The notes under the pieces were generated by a model that was not told the DNA's origin, made no database searches, and saw nothing but the letters and a program-made list of their open reading frames with translations. Shown piece after piece: positions 54,022 through 63,486 of a stretch of 64,000 nt of DNA. Numbering within the stretch: position 1 is the first letter of the stretch; each line of letters begins with the position of its first letter. Both the position numbers and the translations under genes were made by a program. The stretch spans positions 1 to 64,000 of the forward strand of contig NZ_APML01000019.1 of assembly GCF_000359605.1 (NCBI RefSeq), in the 5' to 3' direction. This DNA comes from Gracilibacillus halophilus YIM-C55.5 (lineage in GTDB: Bacteria > Bacillota > Bacilli > Bacillales > Amphibacillaceae).

Positions 54022-54573
54022 CTACTTATAATGTTCCATTAACTGCTGTAGTTGTTCAGACAATTGATAAAATCGTTCCATGTCGTGTTGGTCTAATGCT
54101 TCATCAATTTTGCTTTTCAACTTTTCCGTTTGATACAGGTAAATCGAATGATCTAACCAGTCATGAATCAATTTTTTATCACGATAATTAATAAAATAAT
54201 CATCCGGTATAAATGGATTATCCTCCAACACTTTCATATAAGGGATGCTTTGTTTTGAGTATTTAAAGTTAAGTTGAATATAAATCGGTTCTTTTGCATG
54301 CAATCGAATGTCGTGAAAGGACTTATCAGCATCTGTCGTCACAATGTGCTTTTTATAGAAGCGAAAGGCAATTTCTTTGGAGCAATGGGTGGAAATAATC
54401 ATCGCTCTTGGGCAAAATCGAGCTTCTAATACGAAATGCACATTTGCTAATAACGACTCATGATTCATTAAATAATTCAAAATCCATACACTTTCCCGTT
54501 TTTTTAATTGATAACGCCCTAAAAACCATTGAATAAAATCTTTCTTATCTTGTGAACTAATTGAAGTTTCCAA
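54022..54573 (-). CDS. ypiB: YpiB family protein (UPF0302)
   Basis: The 183-aa protein has the UPF0302 pattern: N-terminal KKDFIQWFLGRYQLKKRESVWILNYLM, HFVLEARFCPRAM, and a C-terminal helix-rich LKSKIDEALDQHDMERFYQLSEQL. Family members have an IDEAL domain at the C-terminus, which fits the last 40 residues. The start is TTG at 54573, 9 bp after GGAGGGG, giving the N-terminus METSISSQ. Function unknown. It is 21 bp downstream of ypiA. Confidence 0.87.
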   Translation of the reverse strand: METSISSQDKKDFIQWFLGRYQLKKRESVWILNYLMNHESLLANVHFVLEARFCPRAMIISTHCSKEIAFRFYKKHIVTTDADKSFHDIRLHAKEPIYIQLNFKYSKQSIPYMKVLEDNPFIPDDYFINYRDKKLIHDWLDHSIYLYQTEKLKSKIDEALDQHDMERFYQLSEQLQQLMEHYK

Positions 54574-54594
54574 ATCGAATTTCCCCTCCGTATA

Positions 54595-55866
54595 TTAAAA
54601 GAGAGTATCATCACTTTGACTTTTAAGACGATCGACATATTGTTGAATATCAAAATCTGATGGTTCTAATTTGATATAGGATTCAAAGATTCGAATCGCT
54701 TCATCGATCCTCCCTTCTTCCACTAAGAAATATCCATAGTCTTTCAAAAAGTCAACATCTGCTTCTAACGTATTATATGCGGTTTGATAAGCAATTAATG
54801 CATCGGAAAACTGCTCTTGTTCATTCAATGCTTGTGCTAATTCCCAGTGAAAAATACCTTCCATTTGATCAAGATCAATCTGGTTGGTCAGTAGATCAAT
54901 AATTTGTTCGTAGTTTTCTTCTCGCTTATATGCTTCAATTAAAAATAAGAGCGGATCCTTATATTCAGGATCAAGTTTCAATGATTCATGCATGTATTCA
55001 TAGGCTTTATTCGTATCACCATATTGATGAACAATTTGGCCAGCAATAAACCACATTTCTTTATTAAATGGATCCATTTCAACCCCGTCTATCGCTGCCT
55101 GATACGCTTCTTCCATCATTCCTTCTTGCTCATAGGCTTGTGATAAATAAGGGTACACTGTAGGATATTCAATTTCATTCTCTAACAGTTGTTCCCACAC
55201 TTGAATGGCAATTTCATATCGTTCCGCTCGATAAGCTAAATATCCATAGCGAAATAATGTTTCTGAATCATCGGTTTCAAACGATTGATAAGCTTCAAGA
55301 GATCGTTCAAACTCACCATTAATTGCGTACGCTTCCGCTAGGCGGGCATGAATATTGACATCAGAAAATTCTTCTGTTTCTTGTAATACTTTCTCATAAT
55401 AGATAATCGATTTTTTATAATCTCCAGTTGAAAACAATAATTCTGCCAATCCAAAGTCAATAATAATCTCTTCTGGGGCAAGATTTTTGGCTTTGAGCAG
55501 TTTTTCTTCAGCCACTTCAAATAATCCTTGTGATTGATACAAATCTGCCAGTTGTACTAAGGCTTGCATATAGTTTTCATCTTCTTCAGAAAATGTGTCT
55601 AATATTGAGATCGCCTTTTCATCTTCATTTTGGTCAATATATATATCAGCTAGCAGTAAACTCGCTTCTTCGTGATAAGGTTGTTCAGCTAAAATTTCTT
55701 CTAATATATGTTGCGCTGCATCTTGGACCCCTAATTCCACATAAATTTGTGCAATATCTACTTTTTCCTCAGCTGTTGCGCGTTCTGCAACTTGCTGTAA
55801 AATTTGTAATCCTTTTTCTACTTCACCCGTCTGAATAAGTTGTATCGCTTCATCAACTGTAACCAC
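54595..55866 (-). CDS. ypiA: TPR-repeat protein YpiA
   Basis: The 423-aa acidic protein is built almost wholly of tetratricopeptide repeats (about 12 degenerate 34-residue units, for example AQHILEEILAEQPYHEEASLLLADIYIDQNEDEKAI). It has no signal or membrane segment. It is a scaffold of unknown partner. The chosen start is GTG at 55866, 9 bp after AAAGG, which gives 423 aa, as I recall the length of B. subtilis YpiA. It is linked with ypiB and ypiF. Confidence 0.85.
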   Translation of the reverse strand: MVTVDEAIQLIQTGEVEKGLQILQQVAERATAEEKVDIAQIYVELGVQDAAQHILEEILAEQPYHEEASLLLADIYIDQNEDEKAISILDTFSEEDENYMQALVQLADLYQSQGLFEVAEEKLLKAKNLAPEEIIIDFGLAELLFSTGDYKKSIIYYEKVLQETEEFSDVNIHARLAEAYAINGEFERSLEAYQSFETDDSETLFRYGYLAYRAERYEIAIQVWEQLLENEIEYPTVYPYLSQAYEQEGMMEEAYQAAIDGVEMDPFNKEMWFIAGQIVHQYGDTNKAYEYMHESLKLDPEYKDPLLFLIEAYKREENYEQIIDLLTNQIDLDQMEGIFHWELAQALNEQEQFSDALIAYQTAYNTLEADVDFLKDYGYFLVEEGRIDEAIRIFESYIKLEPSDFDIQQYVDRLKSQSDDTLF

Positions 55867-55984
55867 TATTTTCAACCTTTCTGCAATGATTAGACATAGA
55901 TTTTTTCTTTTTATGGTAACGAATGAAACCTCATCACGCAACTAATCTGCGACTGATATGATCAAAAACATGACACTAAGTGAA

Positions 55985-56012
55985 CATCCATGTGCTAATA
56001 GCTACATGGATG
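55985..56012 (-). terminator. Hairpin between aroA and ypiA (weak terminator)
   Basis: On the minus strand CATCCATGT pairs perfectly with ACATGGATG around a 10-base loop. The following TTCACTT is only partly T-rich. It lies 6 bp past the aroA stop and may reduce read-through into ypiA. Confidence 0.45.
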
Positions 56013-56018
56013 CCCTGA

Positions 56019-57311
56019 CTACGATAATAGTTTTTGTAAATCATCAAAAAATTGAGGATAAGAAACTGCAATACAATCTTGATCACGTAAGATTACTTCA
56101 TCTTCAACAAGAAGAGAAGCAATAGCAATCATCATACCAATGCGATGATCCCCATATGAATGCACATCACACCCATGTAATTGACTTTCTCCTTTAATAA
56201 TCATACCGTCATGTGTACCTTCAATATGAGCACCAAATTGCTGTAACGTATTCACCACTGATTCAATTCGGTCCGTTTCTTTATATCGTAATTCTTCTGC
56301 ATCTTTTATGACGGTTTCACCTTTTGCTTGAGTTGCTAGAAGCGCAATAATAGGAATTTCGTCAATAATTCTTGGAATGATATCACCGTCGATGGTCGTC
56401 CCTTGAATGGATGATGCATTCACAGTAATATCACCAATTGGTTCACCACCAACTGTTCGTTGATGATTGACTTGAATATCCACTTTCATTTGCTGTAACA
56501 CTTCAACAATGCCTGTACGTGTCGGATTTAATCCCACATCTTGAATTGTCACAGAGCTATTGGGGGTGATCGCTGCTGCTACGAGAAAGAAAGCCGCAGA
56601 AGAAATATCTCCTGGGACTTCGATGTCACAGGCCTTCAGTGATTGTTCCCCTTCAATTGTCACTTGATTGTCATTCGTTTGTAACCTCGCACCAAAAGCT
56701 TGAAGCATGTTTTCCGTATGATCCCTTGTTTTTGTTGTTTCTGTAACTGATGTACTTCCTTTTGCCAGCAATCCTGCTAATAGTACGCCTGATTTGACTT
56801 GAGCACTTTTAACCGGTGGATGATAATTGATTGGCTGAAGCTGGCCACCACGAATCGATATTGGCAACAGGCGTCCGTTGTCCCGTCCGTCAATCTTTGC
56901 CCCCATTTGGTGTAATGGTACTATGATTCGATCCATCGGTCGTTTTGACAGGGAAGCATCACCATATAAACTAAAATGATACGGTAACCCTGCTAAAATG
57001 CCCATTAACAATCGAGCAGTTGTGCCCGAATTTCCTAAGTCAATCGGTTCTGACGGTTCTTGTAACGATTGAATTCCATTTGATTCCACGACGACCGTAT
57101 CATCAAATCGCTCAATTGTTACCCCCATTTTCTGAAAGGCAGCAATCGTCGATAAGCAATCCTCACCTGCTAAAAAATTGGTAATCGTGGCTTTGCCTTC
57201 TGCTAACGATGCAAACATAACAGCACGATGAGATATCGACTTATCACCTGGCACTGAGATTGTTCCAGATAGCGATTGATCTTGAAAGTGTAAACGCTTC
57301 TTCGACACCAT
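56019..57311 (-). CDS. aroA: 3-phosphoshikimate 1-carboxyvinyltransferase (EPSP synthase)
   Basis: The 430-aa shikimate-pathway enzyme (called aroE in B. subtilis) joins PEP and shikimate-3-phosphate. It has VPGDKSISHRAVMFASLA, LGNSGTTARLL, SKRPMDR and the C-terminal RIGMMIAIASL. The glycine/alanine pattern of the LGNSGT loop is class-II-like. The ATG at 57311 lies 5-6 bp after GGGAGGAG. It overlaps nothing but follows tyrA closely (the longer frame overlaps it). Confidence 0.96.
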   Translation of the reverse strand: MVSKKRLHFQDQSLSGTISVPGDKSISHRAVMFASLAEGKATITNFLAGEDCLSTIAAFQKMGVTIERFDDTVVVESNGIQSLQEPSEPIDLGNSGTTARLLMGILAGLPYHFSLYGDASLSKRPMDRIIVPLHQMGAKIDGRDNGRLLPISIRGGQLQPINYHPPVKSAQVKSGVLLAGLLAKGSTSVTETTKTRDHTENMLQAFGARLQTNDNQVTIEGEQSLKACDIEVPGDISSAAFFLVAAAITPNSSVTIQDVGLNPTRTGIVEVLQQMKVDIQVNHQRTVGGEPIGDITVNASSIQGTTIDGDIIPRIIDEIPIIALLATQAKGETVIKDAEELRYKETDRIESVVNTLQQFGAHIEGTHDGMIIKGESQLHGCDVHSYGDHRIGMMIAIASLLVEDEVILRDQDCIAVSYPQFFDDLQKLLS

Positions 57312-57324
57312 ATCATTCTCCTCC

Positions 57325-58425
57325 CTATTCATCAATCATCGTACTGTAACCGTATTTTTGAAGTAATGCGTCACTCATCTGTTGATCATTCTTGTCTTGA
57401 AAACTTAATCGTAGAACACCTGTGATGCCTTCACGGATTTCCAAGATTTCAATGTTTCGTAGACTGATGTCATGCTTGGCAAGTAATTCGATCACTTTTA
57501 AAATAGCGCCTGGTTGGTCAAAAATATCAACATAGATATCATAATACGATAATATGGCACCTTTTTTCTTACTATCCAATCCATCACGATAATCTTTCGC
57601 TTCATCTAGGTATGCATATATTTGATCTTGGCCACCCGTATCGATTAGTTCTTTTAAATCTTTCATTTCGTCGATCCAATCCGTTAAGAGTTGACTCATC
57701 TTTTCCTTATTTTGAAAGAAGATATCTTTCCACATAGAAGGATTGCTCGATGCAATACGAGTAATATCACGGAAGCCACCAGCTGCTAATTTCGGAATAT
57801 AGGCATGTTTCTTTTGCCAATTGCGCGCTTGATGCACTAAGGAAGATGCAATTAAATGTGGAAAATGTGAAATCACACTTGTCATCTCATCATGTTCATC
57901 AGGGTCTAACACAATAAATTTACTATTCGTTGGTGTTAATAATGCCTCTAATTGATCGACTTTCGCTTGATGACAATGACGGGTTGGGCTTAATACGTAA
58001 ATCGCATTTTCAAACAAGTGAGATTTAGCCGCTTGGATCCCGTGTTTATGTGAACCAGCCATTGGATGGCCACCAATAAACGTGATTTGATCCGATTGCA
58101 ATTGATGGGCGACATCCATAATCGGTTTCTTGACAGAAGTCACATCGGTCACCAATATCTCATCATGTAATTCAACTTGATCAATGGTCTTAAGTAGTTC
58201 TACTGCAACTGAAACAGGGGCTGCTAAAATGCAAACATCCGCATGTTTGACAGCGGTACGAAAATCATCAGTCACTTCATCGACGATGGCATTCATTTTT
58301 GCATATTCTAATGTCGAGGGTTTGGTATCATACCCTATGAGATATACACCTTTAGTATCTTTTAAACTTAAAGCGAGCGAGCCTCCAATTAACCCTAGGC
58401 CCGCTACTAAAACCTTCTGACTCAC
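57325..58425 (-). CDS. tyrA: Prephenate dehydrogenase
   Basis: The 366-aa enzyme converts prephenate to hydroxyphenylpyruvate for tyrosine. The N-terminal Rossmann site VAGLGLIGGSLALSL, the GGHPMAGSHKHG catalytic region and a C-terminal ACT domain (about 295-366, IFDQPGAILKVIELLAKHDISLRNIEI) are present, the ACT domain suggesting amino-acid feedback. Start GTG at 58425, overlapping the hisC stop by 4 bp (GTGA). GGAGAATG precedes it. Confidence 0.96.
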   Translation of the reverse strand: MSQKVLVAGLGLIGGSLALSLKDTKGVYLIGYDTKPSTLEYAKMNAIVDEVTDDFRTAVKHADVCILAAPVSVAVELLKTIDQVELHDEILVTDVTSVKKPIMDVAHQLQSDQITFIGGHPMAGSHKHGIQAAKSHLFENAIYVLSPTRHCHQAKVDQLEALLTPTNSKFIVLDPDEHDEMTSVISHFPHLIASSLVHQARNWQKKHAYIPKLAAGGFRDITRIASSNPSMWKDIFFQNKEKMSQLLTDWIDEMKDLKELIDTGGQDQIYAYLDEAKDYRDGLDSKKKGAILSYYDIYVDIFDQPGAILKVIELLAKHDISLRNIEILEIREGITGVLRLSFQDKNDQQMSDALLQKYGYSTMIDE

Positions 58426-59528
58426 GCTTCATTCTCCTTATCTATTGACGATAGAAACTTCTGTATATATGCTGACAGTTCTTTCATTTGTTCTTTTGAT
58501 CCAATGGTGATTCTTACACCATTCGGATGTCCTAATGCTTCTCCGGAACGTACAATGAATCCATATTGAAGTAAATATTCAAATAGTGCATCCCCAGATG
58601 TCGGTAATGTAACAAAAACAAAATTGGCTTCAGAATCATAATAATCTAAACCGACTTGATCACAAAACGCTAAAAATTCTTTTTTATTTTCGATATTGCG
58701 TTGGTATGTCTTCTCTAAAAACGCTTGGTCCTCAAGTGCTGCTAATGCAGACAATTGAGAGATCGATGTCGTGTTAAAAGGTCCTCTCGTAATGTTTAAC
58801 AGTGTAGCAATCTCTTCTGAAGCAATACCGTAGCCGACACGTAAATTCGCAAGTCCATATGCTTTTGAAAATGTACGTAAAATCACTAAATTCGGATATT
58901 CTTCTAATAGTTGAATGGCTTGTGGATCGTTTTCTTTTTCAATATATTCATAATACGCTTCATCCAATACAACCATGACATCACGAGGGCAACGTTCTAG
59001 AAAATCTACAAGTGAGTTACGATCAATAAGTGTACCGGTCGGATTGTTAGGTGAACAAAGCCATACCACACGTGTCTGTTCATCGATTGTTTCTAACATT
59101 GTTTCTAAGTCATGATAGCCATTCACTAGAGGGATTTCATGAACATCCGCACCTTGGATCAATCCATTATGCTTATATTGCGGGAAGGTTGGTGCTGCCA
59201 TAATTGTGTTTGTACCAGGCTCTAAATATGTGCGACAAAGAATATCTACAATTTCATCTGAACCTGCACCAAAAATGATTTGATCTTGATTTACGTTCAT
59301 ATATGCGGCCAGCTTCTCCCGTAATGCTTTTGCATATCCATCAGGGTAAATCTCTAAATGTTCAATCATTTTCGGAATGGCTTCTTTCACTTTGTCTGAA
59401 TAACCAAATGGATTCTCATTAGATGCAAGCTTGATAATACGGGTTAAACCATATTCTTTCTTTACATCTTCTATTTGTTTGCCTGGGGTGTAAGGTGACA
59501 TTGATTGAAAAACTTTTTTTGCGTGCAT
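58422..59528 (-). CDS. hisC: Histidinol-phosphate / aromatic aminotransferase
   Basis: The 368-aa class-I/II PLP aminotransferase has LASNENPFG, the SPNNPTGT loop, DEAYYEY and the PLP-lysine in TFSKAYGLANLRVGYG. In the aro supraoperon of Bacilli it serves both histidine synthesis and transamination of hydroxyphenylpyruvate or phenylpyruvate. The ATG is preceded by AAAGGAG. It is directly downstream of aroH; trp genes are not between them. Confidence 0.96.
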   Translation of the reverse strand: MHAKKVFQSMSPYTPGKQIEDVKKEYGLTRIIKLASNENPFGYSDKVKEAIPKMIEHLEIYPDGYAKALREKLAAYMNVNQDQIIFGAGSDEIVDILCRTYLEPGTNTIMAAPTFPQYKHNGLIQGADVHEIPLVNGYHDLETMLETIDEQTRVVWLCSPNNPTGTLIDRNSLVDFLERCPRDVMVVLDEAYYEYIEKENDPQAIQLLEEYPNLVILRTFSKAYGLANLRVGYGIASEEIATLLNITRGPFNTTSISQLSALAALEDQAFLEKTYQRNIENKKEFLAFCDQVGLDYYDSEANFVFVTLPTSGDALFEYLLQYGFIVRSGEALGHPNGVRITIGSKEQMKELSAYIQKFLSSIDKENEA

Positions 59529-59547
59529 TATGACAGGCTCCTTTCCA

Positions 59548-59916
59548 TTATTCCTCTTTCATTAAATCTGGTCGTAACTGAATGGCATCGTTCAAATATA
59601 TATGATTTACATCCTTTTGTCCCAAACTGGTATTTACAGTCATCATCACACGAATACATTTTTCCAGTCCGCCAGGTACATCAATTTCAGGCATGCACAT
59701 TACCGGAACATATTTCCATCCATCGATTAATCGTAAGGCTTTGGCTGGAAACGTAGCATTTAAATCATTTGTTATCGAAATAAATACGGATGCAATGTCT
59801 TCTGGGGCAATTTGATTTTTCTCAGCCATTGTTTCGATTAATCGTTTTGTTTCCTGGATCATGTCCTCCGCATGATTTTCTGTTACGGTGACTGCTCCTC
59901 TGATTCCTCTTATCAT
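59548..59916 (-). CDS. aroH: Chorismate mutase, AroH class
   Basis: The 122-aa trimeric enzyme turns chorismate into prephenate, feeding tyrA and pheA. The N-terminal IRGIRGAVTVTENHAEDM carries the active-site Arg, and SITNDLNATFPAKALR and PVMCMPEIDVPGGLEKCIRVMMTVNT match the family. This is the class first described in B. subtilis. The ATG overlaps the aroB stop by 4 bp (ATGA). Confidence 0.97.
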   Translation of the reverse strand: MIRGIRGAVTVTENHAEDMIQETKRLIETMAEKNQIAPEDIASVFISITNDLNATFPAKALRLIDGWKYVPVMCMPEIDVPGGLEKCIRVMMTVNTSLGQKDVNHIYLNDAIQLRPDLMKEE

Positions 59917-60995
59917 GTCAAACCCAACTCTCTAAGAAAATTCATTAGATAGGTTGATAACTGATCATCACTGATATTTTTCGTTACCGGCCGTCCTACT
60001 TCCTCGAGTAGAACCATTTGGACAACAGCATTGCTTGATTTTTTATCTTTTTTCATACGTTGTATCAGCGTATTAACATCCATATCGGGTAACGTTAACG
60101 GGTAATGGTTTGTTTCCAACCATTGATAAAGCTCATCATAGGGTAATGTTACTTGATTTTCTTGTTCACTTACCCGAATAGCAAATAACATACCAATGGC
60201 AACAGCTTCGCCATGCGTAATTTGTCCATAACCGAGTTCAGATTCAATCGCATGACCGAGCGTGTGGCCAAAGTTCAGAAATTTTCGAATATTTGATTCA
60301 CGCTCGTCTTGTTCTACGATGTTTGCTTTCACCTGAATGCCATTTTGCAAATGCGAAACGATCAATTCGTGATGTAACGATGTTGTTAAGTCAACTGTTA
60401 AAACATCTCTAAAAAATGAATCACAGCTAATTAGTCCATGTTTTACAACTTCTGCATAGCCCGAACGCTTTTCATGATCTGGTAAAGTATCAAGCGTTTC
60501 AACATCATAAACCACAGCACGCGGAGGATAAAAATGACCGATTAGATTTTTACCTTCAGGATGATTGATGGCTACTTTTCCACCAACGCTGCTGTCATGA
60601 GCCAAAATTGTCGTTGGTACTTGTACATAGTCAATTCCTCTCATGTAAGTAGAAGCGACAAATCCTGCTAAATCTCCGACCATTCCACCGCCTAAAGCTA
60701 CAATTAACGAGGATCTGTCCAAGTTATGTTGAATCGCATCGGTTAACAATTGATAATATTGATCTATATTCTTCGACCGTTCACCAGCAGGAACGACTGA
60801 GATAGCAACCTTCGTTTCTTTTGTTTCTAACGATTTTCGTAAAGCTTCTGCGTATAAAGGTTGAACGATTGTATCCGTAATGATGAAAACTTGCTGATAG
60901 TGTTTGGGTAAATAGTTCACGAACTCAGACAGTAATCCTTTGCCAACCGTTACATCATAGTTGTGCGTGCTCGTACGGATCGTTTGTCGATGCAT
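59913..60995 (-). CDS. aroB: 3-dehydroquinate synthase
   Basis: The 360-aa NAD- and metal-dependent enzyme makes dehydroquinate from DAHP. It has ALGGGMVGDLAGFVASTYMRG, the PTTILAHDSSVGGKVAINHPEGKN active-site block, and the metal-binding FGHTLGHAIE with HGEAVAIGM. Start is ATG at 60995, overlapping the aroC stop by one base (TAATG); a GTG three codons earlier is an alternative. It is in the chain aroC-aroB-aroH. Confidence 0.96.
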   Translation of the reverse strand: MHRQTIRTSTHNYDVTVGKGLLSEFVNYLPKHYQQVFIITDTIVQPLYAEALRKSLETKETKVAISVVPAGERSKNIDQYYQLLTDAIQHNLDRSSLIVALGGGMVGDLAGFVASTYMRGIDYVQVPTTILAHDSSVGGKVAINHPEGKNLIGHFYPPRAVVYDVETLDTLPDHEKRSGYAEVVKHGLISCDSFFRDVLTVDLTTSLHHELIVSHLQNGIQVKANIVEQDERESNIRKFLNFGHTLGHAIESELGYGQITHGEAVAIGMLFAIRVSEQENQVTLPYDELYQWLETNHYPLTLPDMDVNTLIQRMKKDKKSSNAVVQMVLLEEVGRPVTKNISDDQLSTYLMNFLRELGLT

Positions 60996-62158
60996 TAAAA
61001 ACACCTAATTTCCTCACGATATTGATCAATTGCTTCTTTTAATTTAGGAAATTGATCATGTGGGAATTGTTCCAATAATCCTTTAGCAATTTCAAAGGCT
61101 ACTACATGTTCCATAACAACAGCAGCAGCAGGTACCGCACAAGAGTCAGATCGCTCAATGCTGGCATTAAATGCTTCTTTTGATTCGATATCAACACTCT
61201 GCAATGGTTTGTAAAGTGTAGGAATTGGCTTCATCACACCTTTAACGATAATCGGCATACCAGTTGTCATTCCACCTTCAAAACCACCTAACCGGTTGGT
61301 CTTACGATAATAGCCCTTTTCTTCGGACCAAGCGATTTCGTCATGAACTTCACTACCATTCTTACGTGCAGCATCGAAGCCAACACCAAATTCAACACCT
61401 TTAAAAGCATTGATACTGTTGACTGCACCAGCAACTCTACCATCTAATTTTCGGTCATAATGGACGTATGAACCGATACCAGCTGGCATTCCTTCTATAC
61501 AAACTTCACAGACACCACCGATAGAATCGCCTTCCTTTTTCGCTTGATCAATGGCTTCCATCATTTTTTTACCTGCTTCTTCATCTAATGAACGGACAGG
61601 TGATGCTTCCGAAATTTCCATTTTCTCTTCGACAGTTAGGTCCTTTTCTTCTGCTTCAATACCCGCAATTTGTTTCACATACCCTACGATTTGAATATCT
61701 AATTGTTTTAAAATTGTTTTAGCTACCGCGCCAGCAGCAACACGTGCTGCTGTTTCTCGTGCTGAAGACCGTTCCAAAATATTGCGCATATCACGATGCC
61801 CATATTTTAATGAACCGTTTAAATCAGCATGACCAGGACGCGGGCGTGTGACAACTCGTCTAATTTTTTGATCTTCATCGATTGGATCTTCGCCCATAAT
61901 GTCAATCCAGTGTTTAAAATCATCATTACGAATTACCATTGATATCGGTGAACCAAGTGTGTAACCGTGACGAACGCCACCAACAATATCGACTAAATCC
62001 TTTTCGATTTGCATTCTTTTTCCGCGTCCATAACCTTTTTGACGACGAATTAATGATTCATTGATTTCTTCTTTTGTAATCGGCATACGAGCAGGTATAC
62101 CTTCAACGATTGTAGTTAATTGTTTTCCATGTGATTCTCCCGCCGTTAAATAACGCAT
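60995..62158 (-). CDS. aroC: Chorismate synthase
   Basis: The 387-aa FMN-dependent enzyme (aroF in B. subtilis) makes chorismate. It has [14 protein letters not shown], the [12 protein letters not shown] loop, [36 protein letters not shown] and the C-terminal [21 protein letters not shown]. The ATG is preceded by GGGGGGATATAA. It starts the aro cluster after cheR. Confidence 0.97.
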   Translation of the reverse strand: MRYLTAGESHGKQLTTIVEGIPARMPITKEEINESLIRRQKGYGRGKRMQIEKDLVDIVGGVRHGYTLGSPISMVIRNDDFKHWIDIMGEDPIDEDQKIRRVVTRPRPGHADLNGSLKYGHRDMRNILERSSARETAARVAAGAVAKTILKQLDIQIVGYVKQIAGIEAEEKDLTVEEKMEISEASPVRSLDEEAGKKMMEAIDQAKKEGDSIGGVCEVCIEGMPAGIGSYVHYDRKLDGRVAGAVNSINAFKGVEFGVGFDAARKNGSEVHDEIAWSEEKGYYRKTNRLGGFEGGMTTGMPIIVKGVMKPIPTLYKPLQSVDIESKEAFNASIERSDSCAVPAAAVVMEHVVAFEIAKGLLEQFPHDQFPKLKEAIDQYREEIRCF

Positions 62159-62213
62159 TTATATCCCCCCAAGAATAATAATTAACATAGCTGTTCATCT
62201 TATTTTTAGAATT

Positions 62214-62987
62214 TTACGTTTGTTTAGCGTAAAAAAAAGTATCGAGTACGTGAAATCCGTACTTTTCTGGATTAAAAATTTGCTCTGTACTACCGACAAA
62301 GAATATGCCATCTGGATTCAATGCCTCACTAAAATCATAATAGATTTGATTTTTTGCTTCATCAGTAAAATAAATCAATACATTTCGACAAACGATAAGG
62401 TCGAAAGATTTTGGATATGAATCTGCTAGTAAATTGTGCTGCTTAAATGTGATTGACTGTTTTAGTTGATCGATCACTTTATAAGTTGACCCTTCTTTTT
62501 TGAAATAAGCATCTTTTATATCGGCCGGAACTTCTTGTAAAGCTCTTTCATTATAAACACCTTGCTTGGCTCTTGCTAGCACATTTTGATCAATATCTGT
62601 TGCATGAATTTCGATGTTATCTAAATTCCAAAATTGATTCGCGATAATAGCAAGCGTATAAGGCTCTTCACCTGTTGAACAGGCTGCACTCCATATTCTT
62701 ATTTTGTTTTTTTTCTTTGCAAGAGGTGGAAGCAACTGATTTTCAAGTACTTCCCATCTACTGGGGTTACGATAAAATTCTGAAACATTAATGGTTACTT
62801 TATCAAGAAATTCTTGAAACAATTCTTGATCTTTATTCATCGCATCCATAAATTCACTGAAATTATTATAGCCTTTTTTGCTACAAAGCGAAGTTAATCT
62901 TCTTTTCATCTGTGCTTCTTTATATTGTGATAAATCTAATCCAATTTTATTATAAACACCTGTGACAAAACGTTGATAATCCTCCAT
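62214..62987 (-). CDS. cheR: Chemotaxis protein methyltransferase CheR
   Basis: The 257-aa SAM-dependent enzyme methylates glutamates on chemoreceptors, so the organism is probably motile and chemotactic. The N-terminal helical domain (MEDYQRFVTGVYNKIGLDLSQYKEAQMKRRL) binds receptor; the SAM site is SAACSTGEEPYTLA, and DLIVCRNVLIYF is the conserved motif IV region. The ATG at 62987 is 6 bp after GGGAGAG. Its place between ndk and aroC is the same as in B. subtilis. Confidence 0.96.
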   Translation of the reverse strand: MEDYQRFVTGVYNKIGLDLSQYKEAQMKRRLTSLCSKKGYNNFSEFMDAMNKDQELFQEFLDKVTINVSEFYRNPSRWEVLENQLLPPLAKKKNKIRIWSAACSTGEEPYTLAIIANQFWNLDNIEIHATDIDQNVLARAKQGVYNERALQEVPADIKDAYFKKEGSTYKVIDQLKQSITFKQHNLLADSYPKSFDLIVCRNVLIYFTDEAKNQIYYDFSEALNPDGIFFVGSTEQIFNPEKYGFHVLDTFFYAKQT

Positions 62988-63023
62988 ATTCTGCTCTCCC
63001 AATATGTGTACTCTAGTTTGTTA

Positions 63024-63470
63024 TTATTGCAACCATGTATTTACGTCTTTCGCATAAGAAACGAGCTCATCTTGCTGAAAGAATAACTCAATTTCTCGTT
63101 TGGCACTTTCTTCTGAATCGGAACCATGAATGATATTTTTGTGTGTCACAATACCATAATCTCCTCGAATCGTTCCTGGGGTAGCTTCAGTTGGATTGGT
63201 TTTCCCAATGATCGCACGCGACACTTGTATGACGTCTTTACCTTGCCACACCATGGCAAAAACAGGGCCAGACGTAATAAATGATACAAGGTTATCAAAA
63301 AAAGGTTTTCCTTGATGTTCTGCATAATGTGTTTTGGCTAACGGTTCAGAAATTTGCATAAATTTTGCACCGATTAGCTGATAGCCTTTCTGTTCAAAAC
63401 GTGACACGATCTCACCTATCAGATTTCGTTGTACACCATCTGGTTTGACCATAACAAATGTTTGTTCCAA
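63024..63470 (-). CDS. ndk: Nucleoside diphosphate kinase
   Basis: The 148-aa enzyme balances NTP pools by phospho-transfer through the histidine in [33 protein letters not shown] and [10 protein letters not shown] are conserved. The start ATG has GAGGTGAT upstream. It lies 17 bp after hepT and upstream of cheR, as in B. subtilis. Confidence 0.97.
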   Translation of the reverse strand: MEQTFVMVKPDGVQRNLIGEIVSRFEQKGYQLIGAKFMQISEPLAKTHYAEHQGKPFFDNLVSFITSGPVFAMVWQGKDVIQVSRAIIGKTNPTEATPGTIRGDYGIVTHKNIIHGSDSEESAKREIELFFQQDELVSYAKDVNTWLQ

Positions 63471-63486
63471 ACTATCACCTCATTCT

